Below, piece after piece: positions 1 to 7,851 of a stretch of 36,769 nucleotides of DNA. Each line of letters begins with the position of its first letter. Within the stretch, counting starts at the first letter, position 1. This stretch comes from Balneolales bacterium (GTDB lineage: Bacteria > Bacteroidota > Rhodothermia > Balneolales > Natronogracilivirgulaceae): the NCBI GenBank assembly GCA_007116685.1, contig SKIC01000048.1, positions 1 to 36,769 of the forward strand, in the 5' to 3' direction. The position numbers and the translations under genes were made by a program. Under the pieces are notes generated by a model that saw only the letters and a program-made list of their open reading frames with translations, did not search any database and was not told the origin of the DNA.

Positions 1-14
1 GCCATATTAAAACT

Positions 15-36
15 AAAAGCCCAGAGGGCTTTTTTT
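15..36 (+). terminator. Intrinsic terminator of an upstream plus-strand gene
   Basis: A short hairpin with arms AGCCC (18-22) and GGGCT (26-30) and a 3-nt loop is followed by a run of seven T (30-36); flanking A and T bases can extend the stem. This is the classical layout of a rho-independent terminator reading left to right. The gene it serves lies outside the window. Confidence 0.7.
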
Positions 37-39
37 GTT

Positions 40-66
40 AAAAAAGGGATGATTAGATAATCCCTT
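40..66 (-). terminator. Intrinsic terminator for the first minus-strand genes
   Basis: Arms AAGGGAT (44-50) and ATCCCTT (60-66) form a 7-bp stem with a 9-nt loop. Read on the minus strand it is followed by a T-run (complement of 40-45). It begins 6 nt after the stop codon of the minus-strand gene ending at 72, so it probably ends the transcript of the two genes at 72-1245. Together with the opposite-facing hairpin at 15-36 it separates convergent transcripts. Confidence 0.6.
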
Positions 67-71
67 AAACA

Positions 72-476
72 TTACCAATAGTAAATAGAAATTGATAAGT
101 CCCAAGTATTTTCTGGTGCTTCTAAATCCCTAGGTGTTCTAATAAAAATTGAAAGTTCTAAATTACCTTTATCTGCATAGAAAACATAACCATCCATCAT
201 CTCTGTTTCCCACCATACATTCCACCCGTCACGGCTTAACCAATCATCATAAAAGTCTAATATCGCATCGAAATCGCCGTTAATAGTATAGAAATACATG
301 ATAGAATCATCATCTTCAAATACGTCATCTAAAATTGCAGTTGAAGCGTTATAGACAGGCACAGGATAAGATAAGTCATAAGTGCCTACAGGTCCATCAG
401 ATTTTTCTAAACCAACTGATGATTGGAAATCCAAATGGTGAGTTATCTCCTGAGATATACAAGCCTGGAAAACCAA
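72..476 (-). CDS. Hypothetical protein, start uncertain
   Basis: The open frame is 134 residues from a TTG codon at 476 and has no in-frame ATG near its start. It would overlap the upstream gene, which stops at 397, by 80 bp. A GTG at 362 (reading MPVYNAST) is an alternative start just after that gene ends. The part after residue about 35 looks like a real folded domain: acidic, rich in aromatics, with a pattern PVPVYN...FYDDWLSRDGW...YVFYADKG...W.LSISIYYW, typical of small domains of the form Y-P-x-Y / D-x-x-x-x-FY-x-x-x-L-x-x-x-GW found in secreted or lipoprotein contexts. No signal peptide is visible, so it may be an N-terminally truncated remnant or a separate gene translated from a weak start. 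I do not recognise a function. Confidence 0.5.
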   Translation of the reverse strand: MVFQACISQEITHHLDFQSSVGLEKSDGPVGTYDLSYPVPVYNASTAILDDVFEDDDSIMYFYTINGDFDAILDFYDDWLSRDGWNVWWETEMMDGYVFYADKGNLELSIFIRTPRDLEAPENTWDLSISIYYW

Positions 477-1245
477 ATTGCCAGGCAGCTCTTTCCCGAG
501 TTTGAATTCGGTACCCTGGAATAAGCAGTATCACGAGTTCATCATTTGATGGAACAATAAAGGAATCGAATACAAACATTCCGGTAGCCGTTCTGCTGTA
601 CAATCCACCAACAGAAAAAAGGATTTGGCTTTCAAAATCCCCATTAAATTGAAATAAACCATATCCGGTAGACAAACTGATGTTTCGGTTAGGTGTACCT
701 CTGGTAATACTGGCATAAGGGAGCGCAGCGGCAAAAGAAGTAGGTTCCCAGATATTAGTTCCGGCCAATCCTCCTATGGCAAAATTTAAATCTTCAGCAA
801 TATTGAATGTTTTTTTCACGGAACCAATTACCGGAATACCAATCCATGAGGTCATTATTCCAGCACTGAAGCTTTCCGTAATTCCGAATTGAAGATCCGG
901 ACCAAATAAGGTCCATTGTATGTAATTATCGCCGGCAGGAAGCGAAAAGCCATTTGTTGTGAAAAAATAGCGACTGGCAAATAAGTCAGTACCGCCTTCT
1001 TTACTTTCTGAATAAGCCTCTATCTTTTCTATCAGATATTTTGGGATTACAATTATGCCTAAAGTCTCCGTTTTGATAGTCAATTCACGACCATCATCCG
1101 ACTTAATAAATCCTACATGGCGAGTACCATCTTGCAGTACAATTGTATATTTATTCTCTTCATCTGCATGTTCGGTAGCTGTTTCCTGGGCAAACATATT
1201 TCCCGTAAAAACGAAGATTAAAGAAATGAGTGCGAAATATTTCAT
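397..1245 (-). CDS. Secreted protein with small beta domain and predicted outer-membrane beta-barrel
   Basis: An ATG at 1245 gives 282 residues beginning with a clear signal peptide (MKYFALISLIFVFTGNMFAQ, cleavage predicted after FAQ). The frame is open back to an ATG at 1368, but that adds a second hydrophobic stretch before the signal peptide and is unlikely. After cleavage there is a segment of about 45 residues (YTIVLQDGTRHVGFI ... LGIIVIPKYLIEKIE) that resembles an SH3/LSm-like small beta domain. It is followed by about 200 residues of alternating hydrophobic and polar strands rich in G, F, Y and S and ending in an aromatic C-terminus (SWFRKI). This fits an outer-membrane beta-barrel of the type common in Bacteroidota relatives. 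Function unknown. It is first in a two-gene minus-strand unit that ends at the terminator at 40-66. Confidence 0.7.
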   Translation of the reverse strand: MKYFALISLIFVFTGNMFAQETATEHADEENKYTIVLQDGTRHVGFIKSDDGRELTIKTETLGIIVIPKYLIEKIEAYSESKEGGTDLFASRYFFTTNGFSLPAGDNYIQWTLFGPDLQFGITESFSAGIMTSWIGIPVIGSVKKTFNIAEDLNFAIGGLAGTNIWEPTSFAAALPYASITRGTPNRNISLSTGYGLFQFNGDFESQILFSVGGLYSRTATGMFVFDSFIVPSNDELVILLIPGYRIQTRERAAWQFGFPGLYISGDNSPFGFPIISWFRKI

Positions 1246-1392
1246 CAGATTTTCTGAATGCATTAAGAATTGAAAGAGATTCTGTGCAGCTTGAATTATG
1301 ATACCGAAAAAGCAAAAACCTAAGCAAACTACTACCAAAGTTGATTTAAAAAACAATCGTAATTCCATCCCATATTGCTCGATTGCTTTGTC

Positions 1393-1400
1393 TATCTTTG
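1393..1400 (+). promoter_or_regulatory. Possible -7 element upstream of recF
   Basis: TATCTTTG is an exact match to the Bacteroidota -7 consensus TAnnTTTG and lies 102 nt before the recF start, in the intergenic stretch 1246-1501. The -33 element is poor: the nearest TTG (1375-1377) is only 15 nt upstream. I see nothing else notable in this gap. Confidence 0.3.
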
Positions 1401-1501
1401 ACCAATATTACGAGTAAGAATTAAAGATAACTAGTATCCTTTCACCAAAATTATTTCCCGGGATAAGTACCTTTTAAACTTATCTGTTTGCTACTTAGTA
1501 C

Positions 1502-2629
1502 ATGAATATTGTTAGACTTCATTTGCAAAACTTTCGAAACCATTCGGATTCTGAAATGGAATGGGTGCGACATATTAATCTCATTTATGGACAAAACGGC
1601 GCCGGCAAAACCAATATTCTGGATGCCATCCATTTTTTATGCATGAGCAGAAGTTTTGTGGCTACATCTGACCAATATGTGGTGCAAAAAGGCGAATCCG
1701 GGTTTGAGATCTCCGGCGATTTTGAAGGTGAAATAAGGTCTGCATTTCAAGTGGGTTGCTCCTACAGTCGGGGAGAAGGCAAGAAAATCACTGTGAACCA
1801 AAGTCCATTGGATCGCCTTTCTGATTTGATTGGTATGGTGCCAGTGGTCACACTTTCGCCGGATGATAAACGCTTAACTGCAGAAGGACCCACTGAGCGC
1901 AGATCATTTTTGGATTCGTTTATCTCTCAATTATATCCCGGATATTTGCGGGATTTGATGGATTATCGCAAAATTGTAAGACAGAGAAATCGTTTATTAT
2001 CAGACAGGCACATGCCTGAAGATGTGTTCGCAGCCTATTGCGAGCCCTGGGATGTACAATTGGTGGAAACAGGCTCAAAAATAATCGCCCGAAGAACCTC
2101 TGTGGTTGAAGAATTCAAATCCTATTTACAAAAAGCCTATTCTGAAATAGCTCGAATTAATAATATCCCTGACTTCGAATACAAAACCTTTGTAACTCCT
2201 AGTGTGCATTACAAGGAAATTGCAGAGCAGTATCAGGAGTTATTAGTGCAAAATCGAGAGAAGGAAAGAGAAAGAGAACAAACGCTGATAGGTCCGCACA
2301 GAGACGACCTTGTTTTCTATCTGGATGAACTAGAATTGCGGAAATTTGGATCTCAGGGGCAGCATCGTTTATTTGCACTATCGCTAAAAATGGCGCAACT
2401 GTACTATTTTACAGATCATTTGGAAGATACACCCATCCTATTGCTAGATGATGTTTTTGGAGATTTAGATCCCCAAAAAATTGCCGTATTTCTGGAAATG
2501 CTGGTTCAACATCCCGGACAGACTTTTATAACAGCAGCAAACCCTAATCCTATTATGCCACATATTTCCTTTGAAGAAAAAGAAAACCGGTGCTTTACTG
2601 TAGAAAAAGGAGTGATAAACCAAGTTTAG
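1502..2629 (+). CDS. recF: DNA replication/repair protein RecF
   Basis: RecF is an SMC-like ABC ATPase that binds gapped DNA and, with RecO and RecR, loads RecA at single-strand gaps. At 375 residues it has the usual family length. Visible motifs are an N-terminus typical of RecF (MNIVRLHLQNFRNH), Walker A GQNGAGKT (residues 30-37), the ABC signature region SQGQHRLFALSLKMAQL and Walker B ILLLDDVFGDLDP. The ATG at 1502 is the natural start because the strand leading to Walker A begins at once. In many bacteria recF sits beside dnaA/dnaN or a DUF721 gene; here it stands alone, and a DUF721 gene lies about 15 kb away. Its stop is one base from the stop of the convergent ABC ATPase gene, leaving no room for a separate terminator. 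Confidence 0.96.
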   Translation: MNIVRLHLQNFRNHSDSEMEWVRHINLIYGQNGAGKTNILDAIHFLCMSRSFVATSDQYVVQKGESGFEISGDFEGEIRSAFQVGCSYSRGEGKKITVNQSPLDRLSDLIGMVPVVTLSPDDKRLTAEGPTERRSFLDSFISQLYPGYLRDLMDYRKIVRQRNRLLSDRHMPEDVFAAYCEPWDVQLVETGSKIIARRTSVVEEFKSYLQKAYSEIARINNIPDFEYKTFVTPSVHYKEIAEQYQELLVQNREKEREREQTLIGPHRDDLVFYLDELELRKFGSQGQHRLFALSLKMAQLYYFTDHLEDTPILLLDDVFGDLDPQKIAVFLEMLVQHPGQTFITAANPNPIMPHISFEEKENRCFTVEKGVINQV

Positions 2630-2630
2630 C

Positions 2631-3284
2631 TTAGCTGTCATCCTGTTGGTTTAGCGGGAAGTTTATATAATCGTGGCAAAGCATTTCGAGAGATTCTTTT
2701 TGGTGTGAGGATATTAAAATCGTACCACCGGAATCAGCGAAACTTTTGAGTAATGCAATAGAACTTGCTTTACTACTTTCATCCAGAGCTCGAAATGGCT
2801 CATCTAAAACTACAATTTCCGGTTGAGCAATAATCGCGGAGGCAATAAGCGTTTTTTGCATCATCCCACTCGAATAAGTGCCTATTAGCTCTTTTCTACG
2901 CTCATCTAGTTCCAGTTGCTCAAAAATTCTATTAATTCGGGCAGGCGAATCTGATTCCCATAAATCACGGGCGCGTAATATCCATTCTAAAACTTCTTCC
3001 GCATTCAAATATTCGGGCAAATTGGATACATCAGTAGCCTGACCAATATGTTGTAGAAATTTTCGAGGCGATTTATGAATGTCAAATCCCCGAAAATGAA
3101 TTGTGCCGGATGTTGGGAAAGCGGACGTAGCCAATAATCGCAAAAAAGTTGTTTTACCAGAGCCATTTGCTCCTGTTAGTCCAACTACAGTTCCTTGTGA
3201 GATTGTTTTGGAGAAATCTTTAATCACAAACGGTCCGGAACCATATCGTTTGCTAAGTTTTTCAATGGAAAGAAATTCAGGCAT
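2631..3284 (-). CDS. ABC transporter ATP-binding protein
   Basis: The protein is 217 residues from the ATG at 3284, where the family consensus begins (MPEFLSIEKLSKRYG). The frame extends to a TTG at 3332, but that adds 16 residues unlike the family. It has Walker A GANGSGKT, a Q-loop region around QHIGQATD, a degenerate ABC signature YSSGMMQK (S-S-G-M-M instead of LSGGQ), Walker B VVLDEPFRALDE and an H-loop in ISSHQKES. The YSSGM signature is usual in ATPases paired with multi-spanning permeases of the CcmA/export type. The start overlaps the end of the preceding membrane-protein gene by 8 nt (ATGCCTGA), so the two are very likely translationally coupled and form one transporter. Substrate unknown. 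Confidence 0.88.
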   Translation of the reverse strand: MPEFLSIEKLSKRYGSGPFVIKDFSKTISQGTVVGLTGANGSGKTTFLRLLATSAFPTSGTIHFRGFDIHKSPRKFLQHIGQATDVSNLPEYLNAEEVLEWILRARDLWESDSPARINRIFEQLELDERRKELIGTYSSGMMQKTLIASAIIAQPEIVVLDEPFRALDESSKASSIALLKSFADSGGTILISSHQKESLEMLCHDYINFPLNQQDDS

Positions 3285-4545
3285 ATCGTGAGGTGTATTT
3301 TCCTTCGTGAGATAATGTGGAAACCACGGCAAAAAGCAACGCAGTAAGAATATCGATGCCAGCCCAAATCAGGCTGTCGTAGAAAGTGAATCTGGCAGAA
3401 AAAAGAGAGACCGTAGCCAGGCCTAAAAACAAGGGTAGTACCCATCGTAGGTTCGCAAAAAAACGAACAAAGCACCAAGTTGTTACAGAATGCAGGCTGT
3501 AATTAAATCCTAAAGGTGAAATTCTGGAGGATGCTGTAAGGAATATGGTAGCATTTTTAACTATGATGACAGCAAGTATAAGGCCTTGAATCACAAACAG
3601 AGATAAACCTGCGTAGAAAAGAGTCCATAACATCAGTACCAGCAAAATCATGACTCGTCCAAACGGTAATCGGCGATCAAGTTGGGATAAAACTGCCCAA
3701 ACGGAAGCCTTTAGAGCATTTGGTACCCAGTACACGTTTTCTGCTTTGAGCGGTTCTCTGTCACCGGAAAGATATCCGGAAGGGTTTCGGAATAATTCAT
3801 CATAAAAACTACTGGTTTGGTACAGGTGCCGGTCAAAAATCCTGGTGGCTGATTGTAGTTTCATAATGGCATAGCCCAGGAACAAAACATAAACGATAAT
3901 CGAAAAAACACCAATTTGCGCACCAAGCCAGGCATTAAAAACGACCAAAATCATGCCCAAAGAAGCAATTCCGGCTGTTGCGCCAAAAGTGGGATACATG
4001 CCGGCAGGTGTGGCTGAAGATTGTCCTATTTTAGCCATATTCTGAAGAAACGACGCACCTCGTTTTCCTTCACTCCACTCTTGAGAACGTTTACCAATAA
4101 TGCTGTATCTGTAGTAGGCATAAATGAATAATCCTATAAAAAAGAGAGCCGCTTCCCCGAAAAGTCTACTTTTTTCAGCCAAATCAGCCGACCACCCTGC
4201 AGGGGCAAAAAAGGCAAGAATGAAATAACTGGCAGTGAAAATCCAAAAGATGGGAAACAACTCTGATAGCTGCATATTGCGCAAACTTTTGGGTTTTGGA
4301 TTTAGGCTTTGCAGCCATCCAATACGCGCAACAGGAAATAAAATATGTGGAATAATAAATGCGAAAAATCCTGCTGCAATAAAATGCCAGTAACGAACAT
4401 ATATCACTCTTTCCATGTAGCTGGCTTCAAAAGCAAAAACAGCTGCAATGGCTAAAAAAATCAAGAATAATAATCCGTAAACAACAGTCTGAATTGATCC
4501 CGATGATCTACTTATAATATGTTTTGGGAGTGATTTCTTATCCAT
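3277..4545 (-). CDS. Multi-spanning membrane protein, putative ABC permease partner
   Basis: A 422-residue protein with roughly ten hydrophobic segments, for example VVYGLLFLIFLAIAAVFAF, HFIAAGFFAFIIPHILF, ALFFIGLFIYAYY, VFSIIVYVLFLGYAI and VMILLVLMLWTLFYAGLSLFV. I cannot assign a known family by motif. The role as permease is inferred from its 8-nt overlap with the ABC ATPase gene downstream and the absence of any other permease nearby. It also overlaps pdxB upstream by 8 nt (ATGGATAA), so three consecutive genes are translationally linked. Alternative: a non-transport membrane protein acting with the ATPase. Confidence 0.75.
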   Translation of the reverse strand: MDKKSLPKHIISRSSGSIQTVVYGLLFLIFLAIAAVFAFEASYMERVIYVRYWHFIAAGFFAFIIPHILFPVARIGWLQSLNPKPKSLRNMQLSELFPIFWIFTASYFILAFFAPAGWSADLAEKSRLFGEAALFFIGLFIYAYYRYSIIGKRSQEWSEGKRGASFLQNMAKIGQSSATPAGMYPTFGATAGIASLGMILVVFNAWLGAQIGVFSIIVYVLFLGYAIMKLQSATRIFDRHLYQTSSFYDELFRNPSGYLSGDREPLKAENVYWVPNALKASVWAVLSQLDRRLPFGRVMILLVLMLWTLFYAGLSLFVIQGLILAVIIVKNATIFLTASSRISPLGFNYSLHSVTTWCFVRFFANLRWVLPLFLGLATVSLFSARFTFYDSLIWAGIDILTALLFAVVSTLSHEGKYTSRYA

Positions 4546-5650
4546 CTTGCCTGAAGTTAAAATGCTTTAGTTTTGGATAAGAATCGCAAATTTTTTGTGA
4601 TAATCGCATATAAGAATATTCGTGACGCAATGGAAAGCCACTTCGTAATTTAAGAAAACCTTTAGCTCGTTCCGGAGCAGTAGCCGCCGTTAATTGGCGT
4701 AATCGGTGGTCGTATTCCATAATGGGATGCAATTGCTCTAAAACAGTAGCTAAGTCGGTTGTTTCAAGTTCGCCTTCTTTACCGACAGCAGGTGCGGGAA
4801 CATAAGGAATATCAAATCCAAAAAAGCCCGAAAGTTGGTCTGCAATCATTCGGCTGCCTTTCCATTTTGCTTGCACAGAATACCCGGCAATATGAGGAGT
4901 GGCGATAAAGCTTTCTTTCATAAATGTTCTGCTAAAATCCGGTTCGTTTTCCCAGACATCGGTTACCAAATCGAAAGATTTATCTTTTTTTGCTGACAGC
5001 AGTGCTTTCTCATCTGTTATGCCACCTCGGGCAGTGTTTATTATGAGTTTTGCCTTACATCTTGATATACGCTCCTGGTTTAGCCAGTGCCATGTAGGAT
5101 ATTCAGGATAAGAATCCAGCGCACAATGAAAACTCAAAATATCACACTCTAAAACGTCATCCGCATCAGCGGATGCAAAGTCTAATTCCCGCAATGCTTT
5201 TGGAGGGTCAAAGCAAATCACACTCAGACCAAATTTCTCAGCAAGTTTTTTAGTGCTTGTTCCCGCATGACCACATCCGACCAATCCAAGGCTAAGTCCG
5301 TCAATTTCAATTTCTTTTTTTTCAGCCCATAACAGAATAGCTGTTACAACATATTCCGCTACAGAATAGGCATTGCAGCCGGGTGCATATCTAAAATGAA
5401 TACCACGTTCGGATAAGGTTGAGCGGTCAATGTGATCAAATCCGGCAGTTGCTGTTCCGATGAATTTTAATTTTTTACCGACATCCAGAAGTGTGTCATC
5501 TACAGGGGTAACAGTTCTGGTAATAAGCGCATCAGCAATTTCAAGGTCATCAACTTTGGGTAATTGACTATCGTAAGTAATTAGCCGGCAGCTCTCAGAG
5601 AGCATTTCTTTTAGATAGGGAATATATGCATCGGCGAGGATGGTAGTCAT
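4538..5650 (-). CDS. pdxB: Erythronate-4-phosphate dehydrogenase
   Basis: PdxB oxidises 4-phospho-D-erythronate in the DXP-dependent route to pyridoxal phosphate; it belongs to the D-2-hydroxyacid dehydrogenase family. Family-specific stretches are clear: DALITRTVTPVD, KFIGTATAGFDHID and APGCNAYSVAEYV all match PdxB closely. The NAD-binding Rossmann loop is LGLVGCGHAGT. The catalytic Arg lies in NTARGG, the Glu in WENEPDF and the His in TPHIAGYS. The C-terminal PdxB dimerisation region is present (length 370; the E. coli enzyme is about 378). The gene starts 18 bp after a gene for a membrane-anchored acidic protein and overlaps a membrane-protein gene, so it is the only recognisable metabolic gene of this operon. 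The coupling to a transporter is unusual. Confidence 0.95.
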   Translation of the reverse strand: MTTILADAYIPYLKEMLSESCRLITYDSQLPKVDDLEIADALITRTVTPVDDTLLDVGKKLKFIGTATAGFDHIDRSTLSERGIHFRYAPGCNAYSVAEYVVTAILLWAEKKEIEIDGLSLGLVGCGHAGTSTKKLAEKFGLSVICFDPPKALRELDFASADADDVLECDILSFHCALDSYPEYPTWHWLNQERISRCKAKLIINTARGGITDEKALLSAKKDKSFDLVTDVWENEPDFSRTFMKESFIATPHIAGYSVQAKWKGSRMIADQLSGFFGFDIPYVPAPAVGKEGELETTDLATVLEQLHPIMEYDHRLRQLTAATAPERAKGFLKLRSGFPLRHEYSYMRLSQKICDSYPKLKHFNFRQDG

Positions 5651-5668
5651 AAATCGGACGATTGGTTC

Positions 5669-6313
5669 TTATCGCCTTTGGCTCATGAGTCCATCTCTGT
5701 TCGATTTACGCACACTGAGAGGAGGATCAAGAACTTCCTTGATAATGATGGCATTTCTCATAATATCCGTGTTCTTCAAATCACTGCTCACATCAATCCC
5801 CTGGGTTTCCGTGACGGTGACGGTGGTCATCTCATCTACATCCTGGAAAATAGGATTGTCATCATCAACGAGGTCTGCAGGTTCTTCATCAAGTCCAATG
5901 GAATCGTAATCCATATCTCTGAACGGACTTTCAGGCTCGGGATCACGGTGTGAGGCGCTGGAATATCTTAGTCGTTCAAAGGAATCATTACGTTGAATTT
6001 CATCCGGGTTCCGGACGGGCTCAGAGGTAATATGAGGCTCAATAACCGATTCTGGATCAGGTTCTCGTTGAGGCTCAGATTTTTTTCCTGTAAAAAGTTC
6101 TTCAAGTTCTTTGAATGCATCATCCCAATCAACTTGGGTTTCAGCCCAGGGATCTTCTGCTGCTTCGCCAGGCTTTGCTGCTGTTTGTGACGGGCGCTTT
6201 TGCTCTGATCTTTCAGGCACATTCTGTTTACCAGAAAGGTTCTCCAAAACCCTCTTAATGATCGGATAAACAATAAAAATGAAAATTAAAATTTCGAAAA
6301 AGGAGATGTTCAT
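5669..6313 (-). CDS. Membrane-anchored acidic protein of unknown function
   Basis: This 214-residue protein begins with one hydrophobic segment (ISFFEILIFIFIVYPIIKRV), probably an uncleaved N-terminal anchor with the rest in the cytoplasm. A long disordered region rich in E, D, P, S and R follows (residues about 30-180). The last 25-30 residues are more ordered (LKNTDIMRNAIIIKEVLDPP), a likely conserved docking element. I do not recognise the family. It is the first gene of the minus-strand unit with pdxB and the ABC components, 18 bp before pdxB. The ATG at 6313 opens directly onto the hydrophobic segment, which supports this start; no clear Shine-Dalgarno sequence precedes it. Confidence 0.75.
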   Translation of the reverse strand: MNISFFEILIFIFIVYPIIKRVLENLSGKQNVPERSEQKRPSQTAAKPGEAAEDPWAETQVDWDDAFKELEELFTGKKSEPQREPDPESVIEPHITSEPVRNPDEIQRNDSFERLRYSSASHRDPEPESPFRDMDYDSIGLDEEPADLVDDDNPIFQDVDEMTTVTVTETQGIDVSSDLKNTDIMRNAIIIKEVLDPPLSVRKSNRDGLMSQRR

Positions 6314-6344
6314 AACAGTTTTGTACCTTAGAACAGGAATACTT

Positions 6345-6364
6345 GTAAATTCAGAGGAATTTAC
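6345..6364. promoter_or_regulatory. Perfect inverted repeat between divergent genes
   Basis: Arms GTAAATTC (6345-6352) and GAATTTAC (6357-6364) are perfectly complementary over 8 bp with a 4-nt centre (AGAG). It lies in the 141-bp divergent gap between the 214-residue membrane protein gene and the nucleoside phosphorylase gene, 31 bp and 90 bp from the two starts. No T-run follows on either strand, so a terminator is unlikely; an operator for a dimeric repressor or an mRNA leader hairpin fits better. Function is inferred only. Confidence 0.45.
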
Positions 6365-6454
6365 ATTAAATGATACTTATAGAAAAATTAAAACCCTGCT
6401 TCGCAGCTTACACCATTAACAAACTCAGAGTTACACGAGTTCGGTAAAAATATT

Positions 6455-7804
6455 ATGTCTGATACAAAAAATACTTCTTATAACATAGTGAGCCTAATTC
6501 GCAAAAAACGCGATAAACAAGCACTAACCAAAGACGAGATAAAACACATAATTGATCAATACAGCAAGGATATTATTCCGGATTATCAAATTAGTGCGTT
6601 TTTGATGGCGTCTTTTCTGAATGGATTGAATGATGAGGAAACCTCAGCTTTGACCGAAGCCATGCTTTATTCCGGTCAGGTTTTGGATTTATCTGAAATC
6701 CCGGGCGTAAAAGTTGATAAACATTCCACCGGCGGAGTAGGCGATAAATTATCACTTATTCTGGCGCCTATAGTAGCGGCTTGTGGCGTTCCTGTTCCCA
6801 TGATTTCCGGGCGCGGTTTGGGTCATTCCGGTGGTACGCTTGATAAATTAGAATCCATTCCTGGTTTTACTGTTTCTCTGGATTTAGACAGATACCGTAG
6901 TGTGCTTCGAAAGCACAATTTGGTTTTGATTGGACAAACCGAAGAAATTGCTCCGGCAGACAAGCGCCTTTATGCTCTGCGTGATGTAACTGCGACGGTC
7001 GAAGCGATCCCGTTGATTGCAGGAAGTATAATGAGTAAAAAACTGGCTGAAGGAGTAGATGCTCTGGTATTAGATGTGAAATATGGTACGGGGGCTTTTA
7101 TGAAATCTCAGGAAGATGCCATCCGCCTTGCCGAGAAATTGGTATCCATTGGAACCAGTTTTGGGAAAGAGACCATTGCATACATCACCAATATGGATCA
7201 GCCATTAGGATATAAAATTGGAAACTGGCTGGAAGTTGAAGAAAGTATTGATGCTCTTTTAGGTAAAGGACCGGATGATATCATGGAAGTAACGCATTTG
7301 CTTGCCGGTACGATGATCTATCTCGGTAAAAAAGCCGCTAGTGTTGAAGAGGGGATAGAGATGAGTAAAAAATCTGTTGAAGATGGAAGTGCTTTCCAGA
7401 AGTTTATTGAGATTACAGAGGAACAGCATGGAGATTCATCCTACCTGAAGAACCCTTCTTCTTATCAAAAAGCGACAGTAATTTTTGAAGTAAAAGCTCA
7501 AAAAGATGGGTTTATCACAGAAATGGATGCTTATACGTTTGGGATGGCAGGTATTGAATTAGGAGCCGGACGAAGAACGAAAGAAGATAAAATTGATCCG
7601 GTTTCCGGAATAACGCTAACTAAAAAGATTGGAGATGCTGTCGAAAAAGGTGAAACAATTGCTATCTGCTACACGAATAGCAATCAGGTGCAGCATTTGG
7701 TAACCGAAATGTTGGAAAATGCTGTTACGATAGGATCAAATCAGCCAGAGATATCACCTATGATTACCCATAGAGTTGATGCAAATGGAATCAGTGATTA
7801 TTAA
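6455..7804 (+). CDS. Thymidine/pyrimidine-nucleoside phosphorylase
   Basis: This enzyme cleaves thymidine, and uridine in the pyrimidine-nucleoside subtype, with phosphate to give the free base and (deoxy)ribose-1-phosphate for salvage. The signature KHSTGGVGD (residues 89-97) forms the phosphate-binding loop. The pyrimidine-binding region YALRDVTATVEAIP...IMSKKLAEG carries the conserved Arg, Ser and Lys. SGRGLGHSGGTLDKLES is the usual helix-loop following the phosphate site. The length of 449 is normal. Sequence alone does not separate deoA from pdp, so no symbol is given. It is the first gene of a long plus-strand run; 47 bp separate it from pspA and no terminator T-run is visible between them, so read-through into pspA is possible. 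An inverted repeat at 6345-6364 may control it. Confidence 0.93.
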   Translation: MSDTKNTSYNIVSLIRKKRDKQALTKDEIKHIIDQYSKDIIPDYQISAFLMASFLNGLNDEETSALTEAMLYSGQVLDLSEIPGVKVDKHSTGGVGDKLSLILAPIVAACGVPVPMISGRGLGHSGGTLDKLESIPGFTVSLDLDRYRSVLRKHNLVLIGQTEEIAPADKRLYALRDVTATVEAIPLIAGSIMSKKLAEGVDALVLDVKYGTGAFMKSQEDAIRLAEKLVSIGTSFGKETIAYITNMDQPLGYKIGNWLEVEESIDALLGKGPDDIMEVTHLLAGTMIYLGKKAASVEEGIEMSKKSVEDGSAFQKFIEITEEQHGDSSYLKNPSSYQKATVIFEVKAQKDGFITEMDAYTFGMAGIELGAGRRTKEDKIDPVSGITLTKKIGDAVEKGETIAICYTNSNQVQHLVTEMLENAVTIGSNQPEISPMITHRVDANGISDY

Positions 7805-7812
7805 TTAAATAA

Positions 7813-7835
7813 ATCCGTCATAAAAAGGGACGGAT
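7813..7835 (+). promoter_or_regulatory. Hairpin just upstream of the pspA ribosome binding site
   Basis: Arms ATCCGTC (7813-7819) and GACGGAT (7829-7835) make a perfect 7-bp stem with a 9-nt loop. No T-run follows, so it is not a standard terminator. A strong Shine-Dalgarno sequence AAGGAG (7840-7845) stands 5 nt downstream of the stem and 6 nt before the pspA ATG. It could be an mRNA-stability element or an operator. Confidence 0.45.
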
Positions 7836-7851
7836 AAATAAGGAGCTTCTT

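Noticed and set aside
1245..1368. Longer N-terminus of the barrel protein starting at ATG 1368
   Set aside because: It puts a second hydrophobic segment ahead of a textbook signal peptide (MKYFALISLIFVFTG); the ATG at 1245 is the better start.
3285..3332. N-terminal extension of the ABC ATPase from TTG 3332
   Set aside because: The start is a rare TTG, the extra residues do not resemble the family, and the ATG at 3284 begins at the usual ABC N-terminus.
7813..7835. Hairpin before pspA as terminator of the phosphorylase gene
   Set aside because: It is followed by AAATAAGGAG rather than a T-run on the plus strand; kept as an unexplained leader hairpin instead.
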